64,000 nt of DNA from Haliea sp964022665 (GCA_964022665.1 CAXIDF010000019.1:1-64000), one strand, 5' to 3'. Numbered from the stretch's first letter, positions 1 through 13,566 are shown. Translations and numbers: made by a program. The notes: generated by a model not told the origin, from the letters alone.

Positions 1-62
1 TGGCGCGCGTGCTGAGCACCGAGGACCAGGCCAACCTACTGGCACAGTCTGAGGCCGCCTGA
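1..62 (+). CDS. C-terminal tail of an unidentified protein, cut by the window edge
   Basis: Reading codons from base 3 gives an open stretch ending ...LLAQSEAA and a TGA at 60-62. The composition looks like coding sequence, but only about 19 residues are visible and they are too few to name a family. It may belong to the left part of the defence island, where an integrase would be expected if the tRNA-scar interpretation at 10.6 kb is right. That link is inference only. Confidence 0.4.
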   Translation, partial: ARVLSTEDQANLLAQSEAA

Positions 63-632
63 AGCAATGAATCTGGAGACCGGAATTACACCACTTGACG
101 GGACACTACCAGTGGCCGCGTCTAGTGAGTCTACTGTACGAACCCCAAATACGGCTGTCACAGAGAATTCAACCCGAAGCGGAGGTGGTTTTATCGGGCG
201 CCTGGTGATTTGTTTGTCAGGAGTGGGTCGGAAATTACGCTTCCGGGGAACGGAGGGCGGCTTTGAGCTCGTATATCCGCAAACTTAGGTACTTGGTGAA
301 GTGGTTCCAGTGGAACCACCCCTGAAATCGCATGGTGCAGAAGTGTTGCTGAGTTTATTGCCGCAGAGCGCGGGCGCCCACGTCACTACCCGCTGCGCTT
401 GGCAGTGACTTGAGCGCGTGCTTACCGGCGCACCACCTGTTCCAGTGTCGAGAGTGTCTGGGCACGTCCAAACAGTGTCCATCCTATGGTTCACGAACTA
501 TCGTACACATATACTGTAGGAATACGTTTATGACATTTTACAAACCTCCGCTCCAACTCACTGTCCGATACGATGTTCGCGTGATAGCATCAGGTGCATA
601 CACGCTGCCACTCAATGACAAAGAGGGTACTC
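63..632. other. Intergenic leader of the defence operon, no convincing gene
   Basis: This stretch of about 570 bases holds only short ORFs without ribosome-binding sites or recognisable protein content. The base composition is more AT-rich than the flanking genes towards its right end. It most likely carries the promoter and control region of the hsd operon. The only clear structure seen is the perfect inverted repeat at 301-319. Confidence 0.5.
301..319. promoter_or_regulatory. Perfect inverted repeat, possible operator
   Basis: GTGGTTCC-AGT-GGAACCAC is a perfect 8-bp inverted repeat with a 3-base centre. It has no following T-run, so it does not look like a terminator. It lies about 310 bases upstream of the winged-helix regulator at 633 and could be a regulator-binding site. 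The regulator that would bind it is unknown. Confidence 0.35.
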
Positions 633-965
633 ATGCGCACTGTCGTCGGCATCCGCTCTGAAAAGCGGGCCAGCCAAGCTTCCAGCCACAGCAAAGAACC
701 TACGCCCACGGTCTGGTTCGCGTCATGGCGTCAGCTGGCCGGGGTGCTGTCAGACGAGAACCGGGCATTGCTACGTTTGATTGAGGATAAGCAGCCGCGC
801 ACGGTACTGGAACTTGCAGAACTGTCTGGACGCGCGGCCAGTAACCTGTCGCGCACACTGCGCAATCTGGAGGGTTACGGCCTGGTCAAGCTGCACCGCA
901 GCCCGGACACCCGCGCCGTGCGCCCGGAAGCGCTGGCCACCGAATTTCTTGTGGTGCTGGACTGA
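633..965 (+). CDS. Small winged-helix (MarR/HVO_A0114-like) DNA-binding regulator
   Basis: A 110-residue protein whose C-terminal half is a winged helix-turn-helix: roughly residues 50-85 (LRLIEDKQPRTVLELAEL... then SGRAASNLSRTLRNLEGYGL) form the recognition unit, followed by a wing around KLHRSPDTRAVRP. The first ATG of the longer open frame is at 594, but the ATG at 633 is preceded by AAGAGG six bases upstream and is preferred. It ends 31 bases before hsdM and is co-directional, so it is probably the first gene of the defence operon. By analogy with short MarR/ArsR-like regulators beside toxin or restriction genes it may control the operon. The target is not known. Confidence 0.7.
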   Translation: MRTVVGIRSEKRASQASSHSKEPTPTVWFASWRQLAGVLSDENRALLRLIEDKQPRTVLELAELSGRAASNLSRTLRNLEGYGLVKLHRSPDTRAVRPEALATEFLVVLD

Positions 966-996
966 CCTCCACCGCGACTGAACAACAGGAACTATA

Positions 997-2560
<1,564 letters not shown>

Positions 2561-2571
<11 letters not shown>

Positions 2572-3832
2572 GTGGCGCGATTCCACGCTTGGTGAAGTGA
2601 CTGATTTCTTGTCGGGCGGTACCCCATCAAAGAGCAGAGCCGACTACTGGAACGGTTCAATTCCTTGGGTATCTGCAAAAGATATGAAGCAGTTCCGACT
2701 CGGAGATTCACAAGACCACGTTACTGAGGCTGGTGCTTCGAACGGTACAAGACTCGCTCCTGCTGGCTCGGTATTACTTCTAGTTCGCGGCATGACCTTG
2801 CTCAATGATCTGCCAATCTGCGTTATTAGCAAGCCCATGACGTTTAATCAAGACGTGAAGGCGCTTCGACCAAACATACATGTTACCGATGACTTCCTTC
2901 CGTATCTGTTGCTTGGGAATAAGCATCGACTGCTCTCCCGAGTTGATCTTGCGGGCCATGGTACGGGACGGCTAAACAGCGACGAGCTTAAGGCGCTAAC
3001 AATCGGGCTGCCCCCAAAGCCCGAACAACGCGCCATCGCCCAAATCCTTGGCACACTGGACGACAAGATCGAACTCAACCGCCGCCGCAACCAGACCCTG
3101 GAGGCCATGGCCAGCACCCTGTTCAAGGACTGGTTCGTCGACTTCGGCCCCGTCCGCGCCAAGATGGAAGGCCGCGAACCCTATCTCCCAGCCGAACTCT
3201 GGCAACTCTTCCCAGACTGCCTTGATGGTGAGGTTAAGCCGGAAGGGTGGAGTGAGCGCCCGCTTGATGAAATTGCCGATTTTCTCAATGGTGTTGCCCT
3301 TCAGAAATACCCTGCTGCAGATCCCGAAGACAGCATGCCGGTTATCAAGATCGCCGAACTTCGCAATGGGGTTAGTGCCAAAAGCGGTCGCGCATCTCGT
3401 GATGTGCCTGCCAAGTACATCATTAACGATGGCGACTTCCTGTTTAGCTGGTCCGGTAGCCTGCTGGCGAAATTTTGGACTGAAGGTGAAGGAGCTCTAA
3501 ACCAGCATCTATTTAAGGTCACGTCAGAGCGCTACCCCTTGTGGTTTGTCAGCCATTGGGTGCACTACCACCTCGAAGAATTTCAGGCTATAGCCGCTTC
3601 AAAAGCCACGACGATGGGCCATATTCAGCGTGGTCATCTCAAAACGGCGATGACTCTCTGCCCACCGGATGATGTATTAGAAAGACTCGGCGCCTTGATT
3701 GCACCGCTTGTCGAGCAAGCGATTCGGAATGAACTCGCATCCCGAGCGCTAGCTCAACTGCGCGACATCCTGCTGCCCAAACTCATCTCGGGCGAGCTAC
3801 GCGCTAATAATTATGAGTCGGACGAGAATTGA
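2561..3832 (+). CDS. hsdS: Type I restriction-modification system, specificity subunit S
   Basis: A 423-residue HsdS with two target-recognition domains. TRD1 covers about residues 1-150 and begins WRDSTLGEVTDF. The central conserved helix contains PPKPEQRAIAQILGTLDDKI and FKDWFVDFGPVRAK. TRD2 follows, beginning near WSERPLDEIADFLNG, and the protein ends with the second spacer helix (LRDILLPKLISGEL). The frame is open from a TTG at 2555, but the ATG at 2561 follows GAGGGAG at good spacing. The TRDs are more AT-rich than hsdM, which is common for exchangeable recognition domains. Immediately downstream comes the CBASS cassette instead of hsdR. Confidence 0.95.
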
Positions 3833-3833
3833 A

Positions 3834-5141
3834 ATGAGCGTTTCGGAAATATTCTCGGCGTTCATCGCCAACCTCGCGATAAGCAATGCCGAAACGATCA
3901 GCACACGGTATGGGGAATTAACGGCCGCCCTCAATAAAATGTTTCGTGATACAGAGTCAAAAACGAATAACACCCTTCAAGTTGGATCGTTTGGCAGAAG
4001 AACCGGCATCAACGGAATTTCTGACCTAGATATGCTTTACATCATGCCCAAGACAAAATGGGATGATTACAACCAATCTGGAGGACAATTAAAGCTATTG
4101 CAGGATGCAAAGGATGCGATATACAGACGCTATCCGTCTACCAAGGTTCGAGTTGATCGCCTTGTTGTTACGGTAACCTACAAGAATTTTCATGTTGAAG
4201 TACAACCTGTTTTTGAGCAAGACGACAAAACCTACAAATATCCCGACACCAAGAATGGCGGTAGCTGGAAGATTACCAAGCCACGGCAAGAAATGGTGGC
4301 AATTGCCAATCTGGATACAGCCAAGAACTCAAATCTGCGTCGACTGTGCAAGATGGTACGTGCCTGGAAAAATAAACATGGAGTAGGGATGGGTGGCCTA
4401 CTGATTGATACTCTGAGTTATAACTTTCTTCAATCAACGTCAGACTACGACACCAAAAGCTATCTCTACTATGACGAGTTAAGTCGGGATTTCTTTAAAT
4501 ATCTTTCTGAACTACCGGAACAAATCGAATATGCCGCTCCTGGCAGCCAACAACGAGTAAAAGTAAAGAAGAAATTCCAGAGACGAGCGAAAAAGGCATA
4601 TGATCTTTGCGTCAAAGCAATAGAAGCAGAAGGGCAGAACAACGTTAACGACAAATGGAAGGCTATTTATGGGCGGCCTTTCCCTGCGTCACAGGAGAAA
4701 CCAATCGACGCTAGCGCTGCGAAGACATGGATCGATACTGAGGAGTCTATCGAAGATAAGTTTTCCATTGATATACGTTATCCACTTAGGATTGACTGCG
4801 AAATCATGCAGCGCGGATTCCGAAAATTCTCTCTGAGAGACATACTCGGACGAATTCCGCTGAAAGCGGACAAGAAGTTGAAGTTCTGGATATCTGAAGG
4901 GCCTCAGGTTAATGGCACATATCAAATCTATTGGAAAGTTCTGAACAGGGGTGAAGAGGCTCAGCGTCGGAACTGTATCCGTGGGCAAATCGTGCTCGAT
5001 GGAGGTTGGCGAACAAAAGAGGAAAGCAGCACATTTCGAGGTGATCATGTCGTCGAATGCTATCTTGTCGAAAATGATACCGTTGTTGCCAAGGACAGAA
5101 TACATGTTCCAATTGTTACAGATGGAAGTGATTATGACTGA
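3834..5141 (+). CDS. CD-NTase (SMODS) cyclic-oligonucleotide synthase of a CBASS module
   Basis: A 435-residue CD-NTase-type nucleotidyltransferase. The signature GSFGRRTGINGISDLD lies at residues 51-66, giving the GS motif and metal-binding D64 and D66. The third acidic residue is probably E122 in HVEVQPVF. A helical core follows, and the C-terminal part (about residues 310-430) resembles the AGS-C sensor-like domain. In this family the enzyme senses phage infection and makes a cyclic di- or trinucleotide that activates an effector. An alternative ATG at 3813 overlaps hsdS; the ATG at 3834 fits the family N-terminus better. The gene is clearly more AT-rich than hsdM and hsdR, suggesting separate acquisition. 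Its stop overlaps the SLATT effector start by 8 bases. Confidence 0.88.
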   Translation: MSVSEIFSAFIANLAISNAETISTRYGELTAALNKMFRDTESKTNNTLQVGSFGRRTGINGISDLDMLYIMPKTKWDDYNQSGGQLKLLQDAKDAIYRRYPSTKVRVDRLVVTVTYKNFHVEVQPVFEQDDKTYKYPDTKNGGSWKITKPRQEMVAIANLDTAKNSNLRRLCKMVRAWKNKHGVGMGGLLIDTLSYNFLQSTSDYDTKSYLYYDELSRDFFKYLSELPEQIEYAAPGSQQRVKVKKKFQRRAKKAYDLCVKAIEAEGQNNVNDKWKAIYGRPFPASQEKPIDASAAKTWIDTEESIEDKFSIDIRYPLRIDCEIMQRGFRKFSLRDILGRIPLKADKKLKFWISEGPQVNGTYQIYWKVLNRGEEAQRRNCIRGQIVLDGGWRTKEESSTFRGDHVVECYLVENDTVVAKDRIHVPIVTDGSDYD

Positions 5142-5727
5142 TAACGAAAAGATCTTGGAAGGGCAGCTGCGCGAGTGTTATGGACGAGTGGTCTACTCTC
5201 ATAAAACACATGAGAAGTGTGCAGACATACTTTTTGATCGCCACAAGAAAATTAAGCTTTTGCAAATTCTACTTTCAGCACTGGTTACAGGTGGATTGGT
5301 AACGGCGCTCTTCGAATTTGATGCTCTGGCCGACTACACAAAATGCGGAGCATTCGTAGCCGTTGTACTTTCCACCTTGCTGCTTGTCCTTAATTCCTAT
5401 ACCAAAGATTATGATCTCGGTGAGATCGCCCAGAAACATCGACAGGCTGGCGCAGACCTCTGGATTATCCGTGAGAGGTATCTTTCCCTTTTGACAGATA
5501 TCCGTTTGAATGCAGCATCTCTAAACGAAATACGCATGCAAAGAGACCGGCTTGTGGAAGATCTGCATGCTGTATACACAGGCGCGCCTAGCACAAACTA
5601 CAAGGCCTATTCAAAAGCTCAAAATGCACTTAAAAATCTTGAGGACATGACGTTTTCCGATAATGAGATAGATGCTTTCCTTCCCAGGGAGTTGAAGCGA
5701 GGAATAACCACTCCACTTAATCCCTGA
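5134..5727 (+). CDS. SLATT-domain two-transmembrane effector (CBASS effector)
   Basis: The 197-residue protein has a short basic N-terminal helix, two adjacent transmembrane helices (about residues 42-60 and 71-87), then a long helical cytoplasmic tail with a KHRQAGADLWIIRERYLSLLTDI segment. This is the layout of SLATT proteins, which are predicted membrane-perturbing effectors coupled to SMODS nucleotidyltransferases. The frame is open further upstream, but the ATG at 5134 (in ATGACTGA, overlapping the CD-NTase stop) has a GGAAGTG sequence just before it. Coupling to the CD-NTase supports a two-gene CBASS. No Cap2/Cap3, HORMA or TRIP13 genes are present. Confidence 0.83.
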   Translation: MTDNEKILEGQLRECYGRVVYSHKTHEKCADILFDRHKKIKLLQILLSALVTGGLVTALFEFDALADYTKCGAFVAVVLSTLLLVLNSYTKDYDLGEIAQKHRQAGADLWIIRERYLSLLTDIRLNAASLNEIRMQRDRLVEDLHAVYTGAPSTNYKAYSKAQNALKNLEDMTFSDNEIDAFLPRELKRGITTPLNP

Positions 5728-5745
5728 GTGGATAGGAGGTAAAAA

Positions 5746-6063
5746 GTGAAGGTACGCATCCTCGTCAACCCCGAACTGCTGACCTGGGCACGAGAGCGCG
5801 CCGGGCTGGGTACGCTCGTGCTGGCAGGGCTCTTACCCAAGCTCAGTGAGTGGGAAACCGGGGAACTGCAACCCACTCTGCGGCAACTGGAAGACTTCGC
5901 CCGCGCGGTGCATGTGGTGGTCACCCACGAAGTCCCTGCCAACTCAGTGAAGCGCATCAAAATTCCCAATGCCTGCATCGGCCTGAACCTTCGCTTCATA
6001 ACCCCTTACGAAATGCTATGCCGGGAACGAGCGCGGTTTGTTTTGGGAGAGGCGCAGCCATGA
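5746..6063 (+). CDS. Short HTH protein, truncated relative of ImmA/IrrE-type antitoxins
   Basis: A 105-residue protein with a GTG start five bases after a perfect AGGAGGT. Residues 1-55 (VNPELLTWARERAG... PKLSEWETGELQPTLRQLEDFAR) match the N-terminal HTH part of XRE proteins that usually carry an ImmA/IrrE zinc peptidase. The peptidase is missing here. The first helices of the HTH look altered (GLGTLVLAGLLPKL), and the last 45 residues are unlike the family. It overlaps the RhuM-Fic start by four bases (ATGA). It may be a remodelled antitoxin for the Fic protein or a decayed fragment. Confidence 0.65.
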   Translation: MKVRILVNPELLTWARERAGLGTLVLAGLLPKLSEWETGELQPTLRQLEDFARAVHVVVTHEVPANSVKRIKIPNACIGLNLRFITPYEMLCRERARFVLGEAQP

Positions 6064-7063
6064 ATAACATCGTGATTTTTGAAACCGAAAGTCAACCGGT
6101 ACAAGTGCGACTGCAGGGCGAGACTGTCTGGCTGGTTCAGGCGCAAATGGCGGAATTATTCAGCACGTCGGCTGACAATATCAGCCTGCACCTGAAAAAC
6201 ATCTTTAGAGACAAGGAGTTGGACGAGGCGACAACTACCGAGGATTTCTCGGTAGTTCGTCAGGAAGGGGCGCGCCAAGTCAAAAGGCAGCTCAAACACT
6301 ACAATCTCGACGTCATCATCTCGGTAGGCTACCGGGTCAGTACCACTCGCGCTACCCGCTTCCGCCAATGGGCCACCGGCGTACTGCGTCAGCATTTGGT
6401 GGAGGGTTACAGCCTCAACCAGCAGCGATTGGAGGAACGCGGCATTGAGTTCGAGCAGGCGTTCGACCTGCTTTCCAGCACCCTGGCCAACCAGCAGCTG
6501 GTCAGCCCGGAGGGTGAAGCGGTATTGCAGGTGATCGCCGACTACGCCCGCAGTTGGAGCATGCTGCAGGGCTATGATGAGCAGAGCCTGATCGGGCAGA
6601 CCAGCATGCAATGCGGTATGCGTTCGTTGCATCTGGACGACGTACTCCCGGCGATTGCCCAGCTCAAGGCGGAGCTGATCGCCAAAGGCGAGGCCACCGA
6701 GCTGTTCGGCCAGTTGCGTGGAGATGGGCTTGCGTCCGCCATCGCAACTATAGAGCAGGGCTTTGGTGATGAGCTGTTCTACCCCAATGTTGCCAGCCGG
6801 GCGGCGCATCTGCTGTATCTGGTTATCAAAAATCATCCCTTGGCCGATGGCAACAAGCGCACTGGCTCATTTCTGTTTCTGTGGTACCTGCGCCTGAACG
6901 AGCACTTGTTGGCACGGCCAGTGGAAAGGCTGATTAACGACAATACGCTGGTAGCGCTGGCGCTGCTGGTAGCAGAGAGCAAACCCGCGCAAAAAGAGCT
7001 GATGGTGAAGCTGGTGGAGCATTTTGTGTTATTGACAACTGACTCGGCAGCCAAGGACGACTG

Positions 7064-7064
<1 letters not shown>
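6060..7064 (+). CDS. RhuM-family protein fused to a Fic/Doc domain
   Basis: A 334-residue fusion. The N-terminal RhuM domain runs over about residues 1-130 (VWLVQAQMAELFSTSADNIS, HYNLDVIISVGYRV, RFRQWATGVLRQH). The C-terminal Fic/Doc domain has the active-site motif HPLADGNKR at residues 259-267. Fic enzymes transfer AMP or other phosphate-containing groups to target proteins; Doc phosphorylates EF-Tu. The long open frame reaches back to 5850, but ATG at 6060 is the natural start and gives the standard N-terminus. The gene is coupled to the HTH fragment upstream and touches hsdR (TGATG) downstream. Genes linked to hsd loci of this sort are known, and its role may be toxic or guard-like. Confidence 0.88.
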
Positions 7065-10276
<3,212 letters not shown>

Positions 10277-10577
10277 GAAGTCCTTCCGGTATTCGCCAGA
10301 GCAATATTTCTCTAACCTGATGGTCACATAAACCTATGCGCTGCTGAATGAACGTGAAACACAAAAGCCGTTATTTCACTTTATGGATTAAAAGTGAAAT
10401 TAGAATCCCCTTATTTCATTTGCAGCGGGTTAAAAGGAGAGGCGATCAAGGCACCACTCGTACCTGCGGGAGATTTGCGGGACTCACTCTGATTCGTTGT
10501 GCTCCGTGGTGCAAAATGCGCTGTGGGTGCTCGGATTTAAATCAGTAAAATCAATAGGTTAAAAATCTCCAGCGCAA
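10277..10577. other. Intergenic right flank of the defence island
   Basis: No convincing gene is present. The stretch holds the inverted repeat at 10373-10400 and a good Shine-Dalgarno-like AAGGAGAGG at about 10434-10442 with no usable start codon after it, only a short open stretch ending at 10494. This looks like the remains of a small gene lost near the end of the island. Confidence 0.4.
10373..10400. promoter_or_regulatory. Perfect 10-bp inverted repeat with a third half-site
   Basis: ATTTCACTTT (10373-10382) and AAAGTGAAAT (10391-10400) form a perfect inverted repeat around an 8-base centre. A related TTATTTCATTT follows at 10411-10421. The arrangement resembles a regulator operator more than a terminator, because no T-run follows. 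The cognate protein is unknown. Confidence 0.4.
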
Positions 10578-10622
10578 TTCATAATGCTGGGGCCGGTGGT
10601 TCAAGTCCACCCGTAGCTACCA
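10578..10622 (+). other. 3' half of a tRNA(CAT), elongator tRNA-Met type: attachment-site scar
   Basis: The 45 bases follow the 3' half of a tRNA exactly: anticodon loop TTCATAA, stem strand TGCTG, five-base variable loop, T arm GGTGG-TTCAAGT-CCACC, acceptor strand CGTAGCT, discriminator A and CCA. The order and lengths match bacterial elongator tRNA-Met. No D arm or 5' acceptor strand lies upstream, so it is not a functional gene. Integrative elements that target tRNA 3' ends leave such a copy at the distal boundary. The intact tRNA should lie left of the window. Confidence 0.75.
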
Positions 10623-10778
10623 CTTCTTCCGGCTCTCGGCTCTCCCCACTGGCTCTCCCCAATTGACAATGGGATGGACTCCTCCCCACCCTCTTCTTCA
10701 AACCCCCTGGTTGCGCGTAGTTCTTGTCCAGCGCGTGGTTCCTGTGTAACCCTTACCGACTTTGTTTTCCTCATAGGT

Positions 10779-12269
10779 ATGGCACGTCACCAATTCATGA
10801 AAACTAGGCACACCAGCATGCTAGCCGACTTGGCAGACCGCTTTCGGGAGTTCCATCGGCTCAGCCTCGGCCACTATGAGTCCTACGCCAGGCTCTACTC
10901 CGACTACCTGAAGACCGGTATGCAATTCTTCGACATGCCTGTCGGCATCGTCAGTCGCATCAGTGACGGGCAATACACGGTCCTTGCAGTGGAGCCTGAA
11001 TCGCTGCAACTCGCTTCCGGCGACACTATGGCGCTGGGGGACACCTATTGCTCTGTGGTCGTCGACAAGGATGTGACCGTGGCAGTCGCGCGCGCCGGAC
11101 AGGATGATTCACTCTGCGGGCATCCGGCCTACCGGGAGATGAAACTGGAGGCGTACCTCGCTACCCCTATTCGTGTCAATGGAGACCTCTACGGCACCCT
11201 GAATTTCTCCTCGCCTGACGCCCGCGCATTGCCGTTTTGCGATAGTGACATAGAACTCATCGAATTGATGGCCGGTCGCATTGCACAGATTATCGAGCAG
11301 GACCTGCTTGATCGTGAGCGGCAGCAAGCGATGGGCAAATTGCGTGAAAATACGGCACTGTTCGAAAGTGCATTCGAGTACGCCGCGATCGGGATGGCTG
11401 TTGTCAGCCTGGAGGGCCGCTGGCGGAGGGTGAATAATGCGGCCATTGAACTTCTGGGATACTCCGAGGCCGAATTGCTGAGCATCGACTTCCAGGCAGT
11501 TACCCACCCGGATGATCTCGATAAAGATCTACACCTGCTACAGGAAATGCTGGCGGGGGAGCGCGACACCTACCGGATGGAGAAACGCTACTTTCACAAG
11601 AATGGACAGGAAATCTGGGCCCTCTTGAGCGTTTCAATGGTTCGAGGTGAAGACGGCAAGCCAGAGTATTTCGTCTCGCAGATCCAGGACATCAGTGCGC
11701 AGAAACGAGCTGAGGCCGAGCTACTACTTCGACAGAAGCAACTGGAAGCGCTGAACGACCGGCTGGAACAACTTTCCACAACCGACCCCCTGACCCAGCT
11801 CAAGAATCGGCGCGCGCTGGAAGCTCAGTTACAGGCGGAGCTCTCCCGCAGCGGGAGAACCGGCGAGCCGCTGTCACTACTCCTCGTCGATGTGGACCAC
11901 TTCAAGCACTATAACGACACCTATGGTCACCCCGAAGGCGATGTCGCCCTGTGCGAGCTGGCTGCGGCACTCAACAACGTCTCTCGTACAAACGACACCG
12001 TCGCCCGCCTGGGTGGCGAAGAATTTGTAATGTTGCTTCCCCACACGCACGAGGCTGGCTGTTCCACCGTTGCAGCGCGGCTAGCCCAGTCGGTCTCTGA
12101 ACTAGAAAGACTGCGGGCTGCCATTACCGTGAGCACCGGCGGGGCAACGCTGGTGCCCGCCATCGGATCGACCCGTATGCCCTCAGCGGATGCTCTGATG
12201 AGACTCGCGGATGAAGCGCTCTACAGGGCGAAGCAGGAGGGTAGGAATCGCCACTGCCAGGCAGCATAG
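10779..12269 (+). CDS. Diguanylate cyclase with GAF and PAS sensor domains
   Basis: A 496-residue protein from the ATG at 10779. GAF covers about residues 10-185 (MPVGIVSRISDGQY...YLATPIRVNGDLYGTLNF), PAS about 200-330 (IGMAVVSLEGRWRRVN, MEKRYFHKNGQEIW), and GGDEF about 335-490. The active-site motif is GGEEF, and RTND five residues before it is the RxxD inhibitory site, so product inhibition by c-di-GMP is expected. The open frame continues to 10674 and the start is uncertain; no strong ribosome-binding site was seen. It should convert two GTP to c-di-GMP in response to a bound ligand. Confidence 0.9.
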   Translation: MARHQFMKTRHTSMLADLADRFREFHRLSLGHYESYARLYSDYLKTGMQFFDMPVGIVSRISDGQYTVLAVEPESLQLASGDTMALGDTYCSVVVDKDVTVAVARAGQDDSLCGHPAYREMKLEAYLATPIRVNGDLYGTLNFSSPDARALPFCDSDIELIELMAGRIAQIIEQDLLDRERQQAMGKLRENTALFESAFEYAAIGMAVVSLEGRWRRVNNAAIELLGYSEAELLSIDFQAVTHPDDLDKDLHLLQEMLAGERDTYRMEKRYFHKNGQEIWALLSVSMVRGEDGKPEYFVSQIQDISAQKRAEAELLLRQKQLEALNDRLEQLSTTDPLTQLKNRRALEAQLQAELSRSGRTGEPLSLLLVDVDHFKHYNDTYGHPEGDVALCELAAALNNVSRTNDTVARLGGEEFVMLLPHTHEAGCSTVAARLAQSVSELERLRAAITVSTGGATLVPAIGSTRMPSADALMRLADEALYRAKQEGRNRHCQAA

Positions 12270-12299
12270 AATGTTGAAAAAATTGGGGCCGATGCAAGG

Positions 12300-13547
12300 A
12301 TGGACGCTGGTACACTATTGACTCCATCCAACCATGCCGCAGCGTATTCCGTGCCAAACCCAAAACCTGCCACTTCGGACACGCTTCGCGCCCTGACTAC
12401 GGCCTGTTGTGGACTGCTGTTGGCCACCGCCGGTTCCTACGCAGCGAAAGCCGAAGAGCCACGCTATTCAGATGGCCATCTGCACACAGTCGACTTTTTT
12501 CAGCAGGGTGCCCCGCTCTCCAACCTAATCCAGGCGATGGACGCATCTGCTGTGGGCAATGCCATGGTATCTGGCATACCACTGATGAAGAAATGGCACG
12601 AGGACGAACCCAAACGCCCGGATACCTACGCCGGCGACGACGCCAGTGTCTACTGGTTCAGCGCTACCGACGGTTATCTGGCCGAAGCTGTTCAAGCACT
12701 CTCACCCGACCAGCACGAGCGCCTACACCCCTTTATCAGCGGGTTTAACCCAACCGACAAGAACGCGGACCTGCACTTGCAGAGGATGGTGGAGTTGTAC
12801 CCTGGCCTTTGGCAAGGTATCGGCGAGGTCATTACGCGCCATGATGACCTGACCGCATTGACCGAGGGTGAAACACCCCGCGCCAACAGTGAAGCGATGT
12901 ATCGCGTGTATGCGTTCGCCGAACGCCATCGGCTGCCAGTGTTGCTACACAGCAACATTACCTCCAAGCGCGAGCGAAACCCCTTGTATGCCGGGGAGGT
13001 CGAGGCGGCACTGGCCAGGTATCCCGAAGTAAACATCATTTGGGCACACGCCGGAACAAGCAAAACACTGCATCGCTTTCAGGGCCACATGCCGTTCCTG
13101 CTGCCAACCATTACCCGCATGATGGAAGCGTATTCCAATCTGTATATTGACCTGTCCTGGACCGTACTCAGGCCATACCTGCTCGACGAGCACGATCGTC
13201 CCGTACAAGGCTGGGTCACGCTGGTATCGCGCTATCCTGACCGTTTCGTCATAGGTTCGGATCAACTTGGAAAATACGACAAAATGGGGGAGAAACTGGC
13301 GGCGTTCGAGCCCTTCCTGCACGCACTTTCGCCAGAGGCTGCAAGGCAGGTGGCGCGGAGCAACTTTCTAGCGCTGCTGCCAAAACACGGCGTCTACCCG
13401 GATACGGTCTCGCGGGCGACTACTGCGGCGAGCCTGCTAGCTTCCTGTCCCTCTGCTTCACCGCCCCCTGATGAGCAGCCAACTGCCGACGCAGCTGAGA
13501 GGGCAGATCGGCAGGCTGCCACTCCGCCGCCAGCTCTTTTCCTGTGA
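12300..13547 (+). CDS. Exported amidohydrolase (amidohydrolase-2 family)
   Basis: A 415-residue protein with a hydrophobic export segment (LRALTTACCGLLLATAGSYA), although 28 residues precede it, so the true start may be later, for example the GTG near 12351. Metal-site elements of the TIM-barrel amidohydrolase fold are visible: DGHLHTVDF, LLHSNI, IIWAHAG and VIGSDQ. Family members hydrolyse or decarboxylate small ring or amide substrates; the substrate is unknown. The last 30 codons run into a 106-bp segment copied from the SDR gene 1.6 kb downstream, so the C-terminal tail (after about residue 385) may be of foreign origin. Confidence 0.8.
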   Translation: MDAGTLLTPSNHAAAYSVPNPKPATSDTLRALTTACCGLLLATAGSYAAKAEEPRYSDGHLHTVDFFQQGAPLSNLIQAMDASAVGNAMVSGIPLMKKWHEDEPKRPDTYAGDDASVYWFSATDGYLAEAVQALSPDQHERLHPFISGFNPTDKNADLHLQRMVELYPGLWQGIGEVITRHDDLTALTEGETPRANSEAMYRVYAFAERHRLPVLLHSNITSKRERNPLYAGEVEAALARYPEVNIIWAHAGTSKTLHRFQGHMPFLLPTITRMMEAYSNLYIDLSWTVLRPYLLDEHDRPVQGWVTLVSRYPDRFVIGSDQLGKYDKMGEKLAAFEPFLHALSPEAARQVARSNFLALLPKHGVYPDTVSRATTAASLLASCPSASPPPDEQPTADAAERADRQAATPPPALFL

Positions 13548-13566
13548 AGTCACGCACCGGTTGGCC
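13461..13566. repeat. Divergent copy of the 3' end of the SDR gene at 15065-16003
   Basis: Bases 13461-13566 align with 15128-15234 with few mismatches and a one-base length difference (shared runs include CAGCCAACTGCCGACGCAG and GTGAAGTCACGCACCGGTTG). In the second copy the sequence encodes, on the minus strand, the C-terminal part of an SDR. Here it is partly read on the plus strand as the tail of the amidohydrolase. It is therefore a gene-fragment duplication, not a mobile repeat. Confidence 0.85.

Noticed and set aside
67..288. 73-residue open frame near the left edge
   Set aside because: No ribosome-binding site, low-complexity composition and no family resemblance.
5850..6059. 70-residue N-terminal extension of the RhuM-Fic protein
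   Set aside because: The extension is out-of-frame reading of the HTH gene; the family start is the ATG at 6060.
10561..10622. Functional tRNA-Met gene
   Set aside because: Only the 3' half is present. No 5' acceptor strand or D arm can be found upstream.
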